A stretch of 64,000 bases of DNA from Dehalococcoidia bacterium (GTDB taxonomy: Bacteria > Chloroflexota > Dehalococcoidia > Lucifugimonadales > Lucifugimonadaceae). Position numbers and translations under genes: made by a program. Positions 37,241 to 46,443 of the stretch are shown in pieces. The DNA lies in NCBI GenBank assembly GCA_030747175.1, contig JASLLE010000001.1, positions 1 through 64,000 on the forward strand, in the 5' to 3' direction. The notes under the pieces are model-generated. The model worked only from the letters and a program-made list of their open reading frames with translations, did not search any database and had not been told where the DNA came from. Each line of letters opens with the position of its first letter. The stretch's first letter is position 1.

Positions 37241-38242
37241 ATGACGACGAATAACACCAGGCAGGGCGGGGATTCAGCGGGGAACAGCGATCAAGCCGGC
37301 GCCCCGGATAAAGGTGTCACGCCTGGAACGGTTCGACCGCCCCAGATAAACGGCGGCTTCCTGAACGTCCACAAGCCCGCTGGAATGACGTCGATGGACG
37401 TGATCCGGGTCGTCCGGCGGCTTACGGGCCAGAAAAAGGTCGGCCACGGCGGAACCCTGGACCCTGACGCCACTGGCGTACTACCGATCTGCATAGGCCG
37501 TGCCACCCGGTTCATCGACCGATTCGTGCAGGGCCGCAAGGTATACGAGGCCACGGCCACGTTCGGAACTTCCACGGATACCTACGACGCGTCAGGCCGT
37601 GTTACCGCTGAGTCGGACGTCGGCCTGGTTACGAGAGAGGCCATCGAGGCGGCGATACCGGCGTTTGTGGGTGAGATCAGCCAGGTTCCTCCCATGTACA
37701 GCGCGGTGAAGGTGAAAGGCGTACGTCTTTACAAGCTGGCGCGCGCCGGAAAAGAGGTGGAGCGAGAGGCGCGTGACGTGGTCGTTTACGGAATCGATGT
37801 CACCTCGTGGGAGCCACCGGTGTTGGGGCTGCGGATCGAGTGCGGCAGCGGCTTTTATGCCCGTTCTGTGATCCACGACCTCGGGCTTTCTCTCAACAAC
37901 ACGGCGCACCTCACGAAACTTGTGCGATCACAGGTCGGCCGTTTTAGACTCGACGATGCGGTGACACTTGAGGAACTTGAACAGTCGGCCAGCGCCGGGG
38001 ACTGGGAATCGCGCCTCTACCCGATCGACACGGCGTTGACTGACCTGCCGGCGGTGGTGGTCGATCCGATTCAGGAAGAGGCGATCGGATTCGGCAAACC
38101 AGTGTCGCCCGGGGCCGGGGCGATCAAGAACGTGGAGTCAGAAGTCCGCGCGTATAACCGCGACGGGGACTTGATCGCGGTTATGCGTTATGACCCGGTG
38201 CTGGGTCAGCTGAACCCCGTCCGTGTACTGATCGTCCCTTGA
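37241..38242 (+). CDS. truB: tRNA pseudouridine synthase B
   Basis: GGFLNVHKPAGMTSMDVIRVVRRLTGQKKVGHGGTLDPDATGVLPICIGRATRF; precise start may lie downstream. Confidence 0.95.
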   Translation: MTTNNTRQGGDSAGNSDQAGAPDKGVTPGTVRPPQINGGFLNVHKPAGMTSMDVIRVVRRLTGQKKVGHGGTLDPDATGVLPICIGRATRFIDRFVQGRKVYEATATFGTSTDTYDASGRVTAESDVGLVTREAIEAAIPAFVGEISQVPPMYSAVKVKGVRLYKLARAGKEVEREARDVVVYGIDVTSWEPPVLGLRIECGSGFYARSVIHDLGLSLNNTAHLTKLVRSQVGRFRLDDAVTLEELEQSASAGDWESRLYPIDTALTDLPAVVVDPIQEEAIGFGKPVSPGAGAIKNVESEVRAYNRDGDLIAVMRYDPVLGQLNPVRVLIVP

Positions 38243-38364
38243 GCCAGAGCCATGTTTCAGGGCCGTCCGGAGTGGAGGCCACTTTCGCCCGTCCTCACTT
38301 ATCGCCGTAATCCGGCCTTGTTCGCATGTGACGCGCACGTTGGGGCATCCTTAATATCACCATC

Positions 38365-39732
38365 ATGGACATTCCTTTGCCGCTCTTGAGCGCGGCAGAA
38401 TCCCCGGTCGAGGCAGTAGCGCACCTCGTCCTCCTCCTTTCGGTCATCATCCTTGCCGCCAAATTGGCGGGTGAGATCGTTGAGCGGGTCGCGTCGCTTC
38501 CCGCAGTGCTCGGTGAACTTGGCGCGGGGATCCTGATAGGTCCGTTCGCGCTCGGGGGTATCGAGATCTGGTCGCTCGGGCCGTTCTTTGAAATCCCCAC
38601 GACGCTCAACGAGGCCGGCGAAGCCATAGATTCGATCACGACGGTCGCGCCCGAGTTGTTTTTCGTCGCCCAGGTCGCGGCGATCATCCTGCTGTTTCAG
38701 GCCGGGCTTGAGACAAACCGGGCACAGTTCTTCCGATGGGTCCGGCCGGCGACGGCTGTTGCTGCTGGTGGGGTGATCGTGCCGTTCGCCTTCGGGTTCG
38801 GGGCGACGGTCTTCATGGGGTTCGCCAGCTTCGATAGCACGCACGATCTGCTCCCCGCCCTGTTCGTGGGCGCCATCATGACCGCAACATCCGTCGGGAT
38901 TACGGCGCGGGTACTTGCAGACGTACGTCGCCTGGATACTCCTGAAGGCACCACCATCATGGCCGGCGCAGTCGTAGACGACGTACTTGGCATCCTGATT
39001 CTTGCCGTGGTGATCGGCATCGCGGATACCGGCGAGGTTTCGGTCGGCGAGATCGGGATCATCGCCGCCAAAGCGATCGGTTTCTGGCTCGGACTAATGA
39101 TCATCGGAAGCATGCTGGCGAATCGGATTTCTAACGCGTTGCTGTGGTTCAGGAGTCCTGGTGTGCTGGTCGGGCTGGCGTTGTTTCTGGCGTTGTTGGC
39201 GTCGGCGATCGCCGAGATCTACTTCGGGCTGGCGATGATAATCGGCGCATACACGATGGGACTCGCGCTTTCCGACACGGAGTTGAAACACCGGATCGAA
39301 GAGCCGATGATCCAGATCGGTCATTTCGTGGTCCCGGTCTTCTTCGTCGTGATCGGGATGCAGGTGGATCTTGGAGCGATGAGCGGAGCGATCCTTTTCG
39401 GACTCGCTTTAAGCGGCCTGGGCATATTGAGCAAGCTGATCGGCGCAGGATTGCCGGCGCTTGCGGTCGGCTTCAATAGCCGCGGCGCATGGCGTGTGGC
39501 CATAGGAATGCTGCCCCGGGGCGAGGTCGCACTGATCATCGCCGGGATCGGCCTTTCGAGTGAGGTGATCGGGCAGGACGTGTTCGGCGTCGCCATCTTG
39601 ATGACCATCGTCACCACGCTTGTCGCGCCGATAATCCTGGTGCCGGCATTCATGTCCGGCGGCTCTGGTCTGCGCCGGCCGATGCAGGGAGCGCCGGCGC
39701 ACCGTGCACGGGGGCGTCCGGGACGCGAATAA
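38365..39732 (+). CDS. Cation:proton antiporter (CPA2/Kef-type)
   Basis: LGELGAGILIGPFALGG, LLFQAGLETNRAQF, GAIMTATSVGITARVLADV, GAVVDDVLGILIL. Confidence 0.92.
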   Translation: MDIPLPLLSAAESPVEAVAHLVLLLSVIILAAKLAGEIVERVASLPAVLGELGAGILIGPFALGGIEIWSLGPFFEIPTTLNEAGEAIDSITTVAPELFFVAQVAAIILLFQAGLETNRAQFFRWVRPATAVAAGGVIVPFAFGFGATVFMGFASFDSTHDLLPALFVGAIMTATSVGITARVLADVRRLDTPEGTTIMAGAVVDDVLGILILAVVIGIADTGEVSVGEIGIIAAKAIGFWLGLMIIGSMLANRISNALLWFRSPGVLVGLALFLALLASAIAEIYFGLAMIIGAYTMGLALSDTELKHRIEEPMIQIGHFVVPVFFVVIGMQVDLGAMSGAILFGLALSGLGILSKLIGAGLPALAVGFNSRGAWRVAIGMLPRGEVALIIAGIGLSSEVIGQDVFGVAILMTIVTTLVAPIILVPAFMSGGSGLRRPMQGAPAHRARGRPGRE

Positions 39733-39792
39733 ACCGGGCCACGAAAGCGCTGGTAAGCCACCGTCGCATGCTATTATTTGAGCCTTCGACGA

Positions 39793-39867
39793 GCCCCCGT
39801 AGCTCAGCGGATAGAGTACCGGCCTCCGAAGCCGGGGGCGTGAGTTCGAGTCTCACCGGGGGCACCA
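39793..39867 (+). tRNA. tRNA-Arg (anticodon CCG), CCA encoded
   Basis: GCCCCCG/CGGGGGC acceptor, CCGGC-CTCCGAA-GCCGG anticodon arm. Confidence 0.97.
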
Positions 39868-39943
39868 CTTTTTTCGTGATCGAGTGGTGACTGACGTGCG
39901 ATGGTTGGGCGGCCCGCATCGCGGGTGATAAGGTCGGCTCCCT

Positions 39944-42900
39944 ATGACATCACGCGAGCCTGGTCCGCGCTGGGTTCCGCCCGGGGAGCGGTTGGTCGAG
40001 GCGCTGCGAGAGGAAATCGCTGACGCCCGGCGTGAGGATTCGCTTGGCCCCGTCACGGTCGTCCTGCCCTCGTTTCACAGCACATTCTTCCTGCGACGTC
40101 GCCTCGCGGCCGACGGGCCGCTGTTCAACGTCCAGTTCATACGCCTGGAAGACTTCTCCGAGGCGCTAGCCGGGGTAGCCGATACCAGGCCTCCGCTCTC
40201 CAGGCTCCGAGCGTCCGAGATCATCCAGGCGATCGCGACCGACGAATCGATCCCGCTGCCCGACGCCTTTGGCCGTATTCGAGGCCAGGACAGCTTCCAC
40301 AGGGCGCTTCACCGAACGCTCGACGACCTGGACGCCGCAGGCGTGGACCCGGGAGGGCTCGGCGACGGTAGATGGAGATTCACGCCGGCGGTTCTCAGAC
40401 TATACAAACGCTACCGGGAACGGGCGCGTACATTCTCCAGCGCTTCAGACCTCGCCGCCCGGGCGGCTGACGCGGTGCGGTCCGATGCGCCCGGGTTGGG
40501 CCGTTTTGGGCGGATTGTGTTGGTGCTGGTGGAAGAACCGGCGGCACAGCACCTTGAACTGGTCTCTGCGTTGGTGGACAGCCGCTCGGCCAGGGTTCTG
40601 TCCGGTGCTACTGGCGACCCCGATAGCGATCGCCTCCTGTCGCAGATTCCGGGTTTGCCATCGATCCTGGACGAAGATTCCGGCTCCGTAATCGAATCGG
40701 AACCCGGGGGATTCAGGCTCGTGTCGGCGCCCGATCCTGCCGAGGAGGCGCGTTGGATCGTCCGTGACGTGCTCGCCGCCGCGCGGGACGGCACGCCGTT
40801 CGCACGTATCGGGGTTTTTTTTGAAGAACTTTCCTACGGCCCGCGCCTGACCGAGTCTTTCCAGTTGAGCGGGATACCGGTCTCCGGGCCCTCGCCTGTC
40901 ACGCTGGCACAGACGCCCGGTGGGCGCTGGATTCTGGGTCTTCTTGCGACCCTGAATCCCGAGCAGCCGGGAGGTTCAGAACGTCCGAGAGACTCGGGCT
41001 TCGCAAGAGACCGGCTGGCTGCCTGGGTGACGGGAAGTCACGTCATCGCTGCTGACGGATCTCCGGCGGCCGGCGCCGCGTGGGACGAGATATCACGGCG
41101 GGCGGGGATTGTCAACGGCCCGGAATCGTGGGACCGGAGGCTGGCGGATTACGTGAGACGGTTGCGGACACGCGCGGAAGGTGCGGCGAGGCAGCAAGAG
41201 AACGACGATGCGTCCCGGCCCGGCTGGATCGCCGAGGCGGACGAGGGCGACCGGCTTCGTGAATTCGTGCGGCACCTGGCGGCAGAGCCAATACCTTCGG
41301 ACCAGAACGCATCATGGGGCGATTTCGTCAAATGGCTTCGGACGCTCGAAAACCGGTACGGACGGCCGAAGGCGGATGACGACACGGCGCAGGCCGTGAG
41401 TTCAGCTCTGGACTCCATTGCCGACCTCGATTCCATTGAGCTTCCTTTGCCGACCTTCGGCAGATTTCGACGAACGCTCGAAAGTGAACTCGACCGGCCA
41501 CTGCCGCGTGTGGGACGCCTCGGAAGAGGGGTGTTCGTCGCACCACTACGGCAGGCGGTGGGATGTGATTTCGACCGCGTGTACATCGCAGGTATGGCGG
41601 AGGGCAGTTACCCGGCGATCGGTTCAGAGGACCCCTTGCTCCCGGATATCGCGAGGCGCGGCGTACCCGGGCTGAAAACCCTGGGCGATGAACGCTCAAG
41701 CGCTCGAAGACGCTACCTGACGGCGCTTGGAAGCGCGCCGCTACGCGTGTTGGTGCGGCCGCGTTCACAGCCCGGGGCGACGCGGCAGGTGTGGCCGTCA
41801 CGCTGGTTTACCGAGGCGGCGGAATCGGTCAATGGCAAACCTCTCCCGACGAATCTCCTTGCCGAAGACAGCCCGGTGGAGGTCATTGCGCCGGCAGCCC
41901 GGCGGCCGCTTGAAATCCCGCCATCCGATCGCTACGAATACGAACTGCGAAGCCTTGTCGCCTGGCAGAGCGTGGGACGCAGATCAGAAGACCATTATCT
42001 TTTCAACGCCCCCGGAAGAGATCTATCCGCGGGACGAGAACTGGAGAGAAACCGTTTTCAGACTGGCCGGCTAACCCGGTTTGACGGCGCTGTCGGCCCG
42101 AGTACAAACAGCGCAATGGCGTGGTCGCCGATGTCACTCTCCGACATCGCGTCCCCTACCCGCCTCGAAGCATGGGCCACTTGCCCGTTCAAGTATTTCC
42201 TGACCTACGAGGTGGGGGTCGAGCCTACCGATTCGCCGGAAGCCGCCGAGACGCTCAGCGCCCTGGATCGCGGCATCATCATCCACGACATCCTCGACCG
42301 ATTTGTCAAAGACACCCCGGCGCAACAACCGACCAGTCCGGAAAACGACGCCGAACGCCTGGAGCAGGTCACCAGGCAGCAATTGGACGCATTTGAACGC
42401 GGCGGGCTGACCGGCAGGCCTGTGTTGTGGCGACTGGAGCGGGAGCGGATCAGGCGCGGACTTCTCGACTTCCTGGACGTGCATCGATCGAGAATTACGG
42501 ATCTCGGACAGCGCCCGGTGGCGACCGAGCTTGGCTTCGGAGACGGGCAGGATGTTCCGCCGGTGGTCGTTGAATTGCCGGGTGGACGAGCGGTGAGGTT
42601 CAGGGGGTGGATCGACCGTGTAGACGCCAGCGACGACGGCTCGAAAGCGACCGTGATCGACTACAAAAGCGGCCGAGCGTCGTACTTTGCCAATATCGCT
42701 TCGGATCCGGTGGACGGCGGGAAGCATCTCCAACTCCCCGTATACGCCCTGGCGGTGAAAGGGTGGCGGCCGGAAACGGAATCGATCGACGCCGAATTCT
42801 GGTTCGTGATGGACGCCGCCGGGTCGAAAAGGGTCGGCACGTCTCTCGAAAGATCCGGCCCACGATTTAAAGAGGTCGTCGATCGGATCGTGGGCGGTAT

Positions 42901-43105
42901 CGAGGAAGGCGTATTCCCGGCATATCCGGGAGAGAGTTCGATCCCCGGGCGAACCGGGAAATACTCGCCCGAGAACTGCGCCTACTGCCCCTACGACCGG
43001 ATCTGTCCCGCCGGTCGTGCGTGGGCATGGGACCGCAAGTCGGGCGATCCGGCGGTCGCGAGGTTCGTGGGACTGTCTGCCGATGATGCGGGAGCAACGC
43101 CGTGA
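39944..43105 (+). CDS. AddB-like/PD-(D/E)XK exonuclease subunit
   Basis: C-terminal nuclease: KATVIDYKSGRASYFANIASDPVDGGKHLQLPVYALAV and a CxxC...C cluster NCAYCPYDRICPAG; ATGA overlap with the downstream AddA-like gene. Confidence 0.85.
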   Translation: MTSREPGPRWVPPGERLVEALREEIADARREDSLGPVTVVLPSFHSTFFLRRRLAADGPLFNVQFIRLEDFSEALAGVADTRPPLSRLRASEIIQAIATDESIPLPDAFGRIRGQDSFHRALHRTLDDLDAAGVDPGGLGDGRWRFTPAVLRLYKRYRERARTFSSASDLAARAADAVRSDAPGLGRFGRIVLVLVEEPAAQHLELVSALVDSRSARVLSGATGDPDSDRLLSQIPGLPSILDEDSGSVIESEPGGFRLVSAPDPAEEARWIVRDVLAAARDGTPFARIGVFFEELSYGPRLTESFQLSGIPVSGPSPVTLAQTPGGRWILGLLATLNPEQPGGSERPRDSGFARDRLAAWVTGSHVIAADGSPAAGAAWDEISRRAGIVNGPESWDRRLADYVRRLRTRAEGAARQQENDDASRPGWIAEADEGDRLREFVRHLAAEPIPSDQNASWGDFVKWLRTLENRYGRPKADDDTAQAVSSALDSIADLDSIELPLPTFGRFRRTLESELDRPLPRVGRLGRGVFVAPLRQAVGCDFDRVYIAGMAEGSYPAIGSEDPLLPDIARRGVPGLKTLGDERSSARRRYLTALGSAPLRVLVRPRSQPGATRQVWPSRWFTEAAESVNGKPLPTNLLAEDSPVEVIAPAARRPLEIPPSDRYEYELRSLVAWQSVGRRSEDHYLFNAPGRDLSAGRELERNRFQTGRLTRFDGAVGPSTNSAMAWSPMSLSDIASPTRLEAWATCPFKYFLTYEVGVEPTDSPEAAETLSALDRGIIIHDILDRFVKDTPAQQPTSPENDAERLEQVTRQQLDAFERGGLTGRPVLWRLERERIRRGLLDFLDVHRSRITDLGQRPVATELGFGDGQDVPPVVVELPGGRAVRFRGWIDRVDASDDGSKATVIDYKSGRASYFANIASDPVDGGKHLQLPVYALAVKGWRPETESIDAEFWFVMDAAGSKRVGTSLERSGPRFKEVVDRIVGGIEEGVFPAYPGESSIPGRTGKYSPENCAYCPYDRICPAGRAWAWDRKSGDPAVARFVGLSADDAGATP

Positions 43106-46100
43106 CGACGCGTGACGCAGATGCCCGCGCGCGCATCGTTGAAGATCTCGATTCCAGCCTGTTCGTGGAAGCCGGCGCCGGCACCGGAAAGACCACAGCG
43201 CTGGTCGGCCGGGTCACGGCTCTTCTGAGACGGGGCGTTCCGGTCACGAAACTGGTGGTCATCACATTCACCCGCGCCGCCGCCGCAGAGCTCCGGGAGA
43301 AGGTGCGCATCGAGGTCACCGAGGCTCGCGAGAACGCCGAGATCGGCAGTCCCGAACGGGAATACCTGGACACCGCCGTTCGCGAGATCGACTTCGCCGT
43401 TATCCAGACCATCGACTCCTTCGCACTGTCCATGCTGCGAGAACGGCCGCTGGAAGCGGGACTGCCGCCGGTGATCGAACCGGTGGACGAGGTGCAGGCG
43501 GAACTCAACTTTGACGAGGCATGGTCCCAGTGGCTGGACGATCAGCCAGATGACGGCGAGTTCGCTTCAGCGATCGCGATGGCGTTTCGTCTCGGTTTGC
43601 GCACACCGCTAGCGGATCTGTACGAAACCACCCGACGACTGCACGACAACTATCACCTTGTGAGCGAACACGACTTCACCGAATCTGGCGCGATCCCCCG
43701 GGTTGCCGGTCAAAGTATTGTCGAAGCGGGGAAGTGGTTGCCCGGCATGGTCCGGTTTTGCCGGCTTCCGGAGGGCGACAAGTTGACCGCCAGTCTGGAG
43801 GATTTCGGGTCGGTCGCGGAACGGCTCGAGCGTGTCGGCCCGGACAGCGAAGACGCTGACTGGCTGCTGGCCAGCGAAAACGTCACGCTCTCGCAAAACG
43901 GGGGCAGGCAGGGAGACTGGGGTGAAGACGCGTCCGGAGTCAACGCCTGCAAATCGGCCAAGGCACACCTGAAATACTTCCAGGGTCTGCTGGATGGTGA
44001 ACTCTCCGACCTCAGACGACACGCCGTCGGCGAGTTACTTGGTCACCTGAAGGTGTTCGTAACCGGGTACGCCGAAGAGCGTCGTAACGCAGGGATCGCA
44101 GAGTTCCACGACATGCTGACCTGGGCGGTGCAGCTCCTCGAAGATGACGACGCCCGAAGACACTTCCAGGAGCGTTACACGTACGTCCTTGTCGATGAAT
44201 TCCAGGACACCGACCCTCTTCAGGTGGACCTTGTTCGCGGGCTTACCGACCGTGACGGCGCCGGGCAACCTGCCCCGGGCGCCCTGTTCGTCGTCGGCGA
44301 TCCCAAACAATCAATCTATCGTTTCCGGCACGCCGATCTGCCGACGTTAAACAGGCTGCGAAACGAGCCGCACGTTGATCTCACCCTGATCACCGAGAAC
44401 TTCCGCTCAAACCCGTCGCTGGTGGGATGGGTGAACCATGTGTTCGCTCGCTGGATGGACGGCGGCGGAAGCCCGTACCAGGCCGACTACGTCGCGCTTG
44501 AAAGCAGCGACAATCCGCCGGAAACCGAGCCACGCTTCGGCGTGCACCTTGCGGGGGAAGCGCTCCCGGAAAGAAGAATTGAGGCGGTGCGCCGAACGGA
44601 GATGGCGGACCTCTCGCGTGTCGCCCGCGAGGTCGGCGATGGCCGGTGGATGGTGCGGGATGGCGACGGCCTGAGAGCGTCCCGTTACGGCGATCTCTGC
44701 ATCTTGATCCCCCGGCGCACAGCACTGCCATTGCTTGAACGAGCCCTGGATGAACACGAGGTGCCGTACACGACCGCCGGGAATTCGCTCATTTTTGCGA
44801 CCGAGGACATCCGGGATCTCCTGAGCGCGTTGACTGCGATAGACGATCCAACAGACCAGGTGGCCGTCGTTGCGGCGCTCCGATCGCCGGCATACGCCTG
44901 TTCGGATGTCGATCTCTGGAGATGGGCGCGGTCCAGAAACGGCTTCAATTATCTCGAAACACTTCCCGGCAACGACTCCGGCGAAAAGGGCCCGGTGGCG
45001 AGGGCGTTTGCGTCCCTGCGGACTCTCCACAACGAACGGCTCGACACATCGCCCGGGGTCTTGATCGAACGGTTCGTCCGGGAGCGGAGGCTGCGGGAAC
45101 TTGCACTCGCAGGTGGGCGCGCCGAGGAGCGATGGTCGCGTATCCAGATCGTCGCCGAGATGGCGCGACGCCTTGCCGACGCAGGCCGGCCGTCGTTGCG
45201 TGATTTCGTGCTCTGGGGGCGTCAGCAGGCCGAGCGGGACGTGCGCGCGCCAGATGCCGCCGCTACCGAGGAGACAGATGTAGTTCGGGTTATGACGGTC
45301 CACGCCGCGAAGGGCCTCGAGTTCCCCATCGTGATGCTAACCGGATTGAATTCGGGCGAACGGAATCGCCCCGATAACGCCCTGTTCGACTATAACGAGG
45401 GTGCCGCGTCACATATCGGCGTACGCATGGGCTCCAGTTCCGCTTACTTCGAGTCCGGCGGATTCGATGCGCTTCGAGATCAGGAGAGGGACGCCGGGAA
45501 GATGGAGAACGTCCGCCTTATGTACGTGGCGGCGACGCGTGCAAGGGATCACCTGATCGTCAGCACGTACAGGAAGGACAATGACAGGTCGTCCCCGGCT
45601 GCGTTGATCGCCGGATATTCGGAGGACGCGCGGGAAACCTGGTCCCCGATCGCCGCGCTTTCCATGCAGCCCGGGGCGCAAAGCCTACCAGTGAACGCCA
45701 TCCCTCAGGTCGATGCTCTGGACGACCCGGAAGCGTGGGAAAGGGAACATTTGGAGTTGATCCGCCGGATGCAGGCCTCGCCGGTGGTCGCGGCTTCATC
45801 GCTCCATGAACCGGGAGAGCTTCCGAAGCAGCAGAAGACCGAAGATGGGCAGATCGAAGTCGATCCCTGGAGGCGCGGGCGGGCGGCCAGTGCGATCGGA
45901 CGCGCCGTTCACGCCGTCTTGCAGGACGTTGATCTGGGCGACCCGTATCTTTTGGGGGCTCTCTCGGCGAAACACGCTCGTTCTCACGATGTGGTTGACT
46001 CTGAGCAAGAGGTTCTTGACCTGGCGAAGGCGACGCTGGAAGCGCCCGTGATGCGCCGCGCCGCTGAAGCGGACTCAAGAGGCAGGACGTGGCGGGAGTC

Positions 46101-46443
46101 GTACGTCAGCGCGCCGGTCGGCCACAAAGGGGTGATCCTGGAAGGGTACGTGGATCTGTTGTTCGAAGACGATGACGGATCGCTGGTCATTGTCGATTAC
46201 AAGACCGACCGGACGAACGAGGCCGCAGAACTGTATGAACTGCAACTCGGGGCGTACGCGGCTGCGGTAAGGAGGGCGACCGGCCGTGACGTGAGCCAGG
46301 CGGTTCTCGTATTTTCCCGTCGGGCTCAGGAGGCGCTTGCCGGTGGCACGGACATTGAGGCTGCGCAACGCCCGGTCGCCGACCTGGATCAGGCAGCAGA
46401 TGGCGCGATAAGGCTCGCAGAAGAACGGTCATCCGCCGGATGA
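43102..46443 (+). CDS. AddA/RecB-like UvrD-family helicase-nuclease
   Basis: EAGAGTGKTTALVGRVTALLRRG, VDEFQDTDPLQVDLVRGLTD, MTVHAAKGLEFPIVMLTGLN, C-terminal VIVDYKTDRTNEAAELYELQLGAYA. Confidence 0.93.
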   Translation: MTTRDADARARIVEDLDSSLFVEAGAGTGKTTALVGRVTALLRRGVPVTKLVVITFTRAAAAELREKVRIEVTEARENAEIGSPEREYLDTAVREIDFAVIQTIDSFALSMLRERPLEAGLPPVIEPVDEVQAELNFDEAWSQWLDDQPDDGEFASAIAMAFRLGLRTPLADLYETTRRLHDNYHLVSEHDFTESGAIPRVAGQSIVEAGKWLPGMVRFCRLPEGDKLTASLEDFGSVAERLERVGPDSEDADWLLASENVTLSQNGGRQGDWGEDASGVNACKSAKAHLKYFQGLLDGELSDLRRHAVGELLGHLKVFVTGYAEERRNAGIAEFHDMLTWAVQLLEDDDARRHFQERYTYVLVDEFQDTDPLQVDLVRGLTDRDGAGQPAPGALFVVGDPKQSIYRFRHADLPTLNRLRNEPHVDLTLITENFRSNPSLVGWVNHVFARWMDGGGSPYQADYVALESSDNPPETEPRFGVHLAGEALPERRIEAVRRTEMADLSRVAREVGDGRWMVRDGDGLRASRYGDLCILIPRRTALPLLERALDEHEVPYTTAGNSLIFATEDIRDLLSALTAIDDPTDQVAVVAALRSPAYACSDVDLWRWARSRNGFNYLETLPGNDSGEKGPVARAFASLRTLHNERLDTSPGVLIERFVRERRLRELALAGGRAEERWSRIQIVAEMARRLADAGRPSLRDFVLWGRQQAERDVRAPDAAATEETDVVRVMTVHAAKGLEFPIVMLTGLNSGERNRPDNALFDYNEGAASHIGVRMGSSSAYFESGGFDALRDQERDAGKMENVRLMYVAATRARDHLIVSTYRKDNDRSSPAALIAGYSEDARETWSPIAALSMQPGAQSLPVNAIPQVDALDDPEAWEREHLELIRRMQASPVVAASSLHEPGELPKQQKTEDGQIEVDPWRRGRAASAIGRAVHAVLQDVDLGDPYLLGALSAKHARSHDVVDSEQEVLDLAKATLEAPVMRRAAEADSRGRTWRESYVSAPVGHKGVILEGYVDLLFEDDDGSLVIVDYKTDRTNEAAELYELQLGAYAAAVRRATGRDVSQAVLVFSRRAQEALAGGTDIEAAQRPVADLDQAADGAIRLAEERSSAG

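Noticed and set aside
40269-40691. Overlapping plus-strand ORF inside the AddB-like gene
   Set aside because: Alternate-frame artefact with Arg/Trp-rich composition, inside a clearly coding frame.
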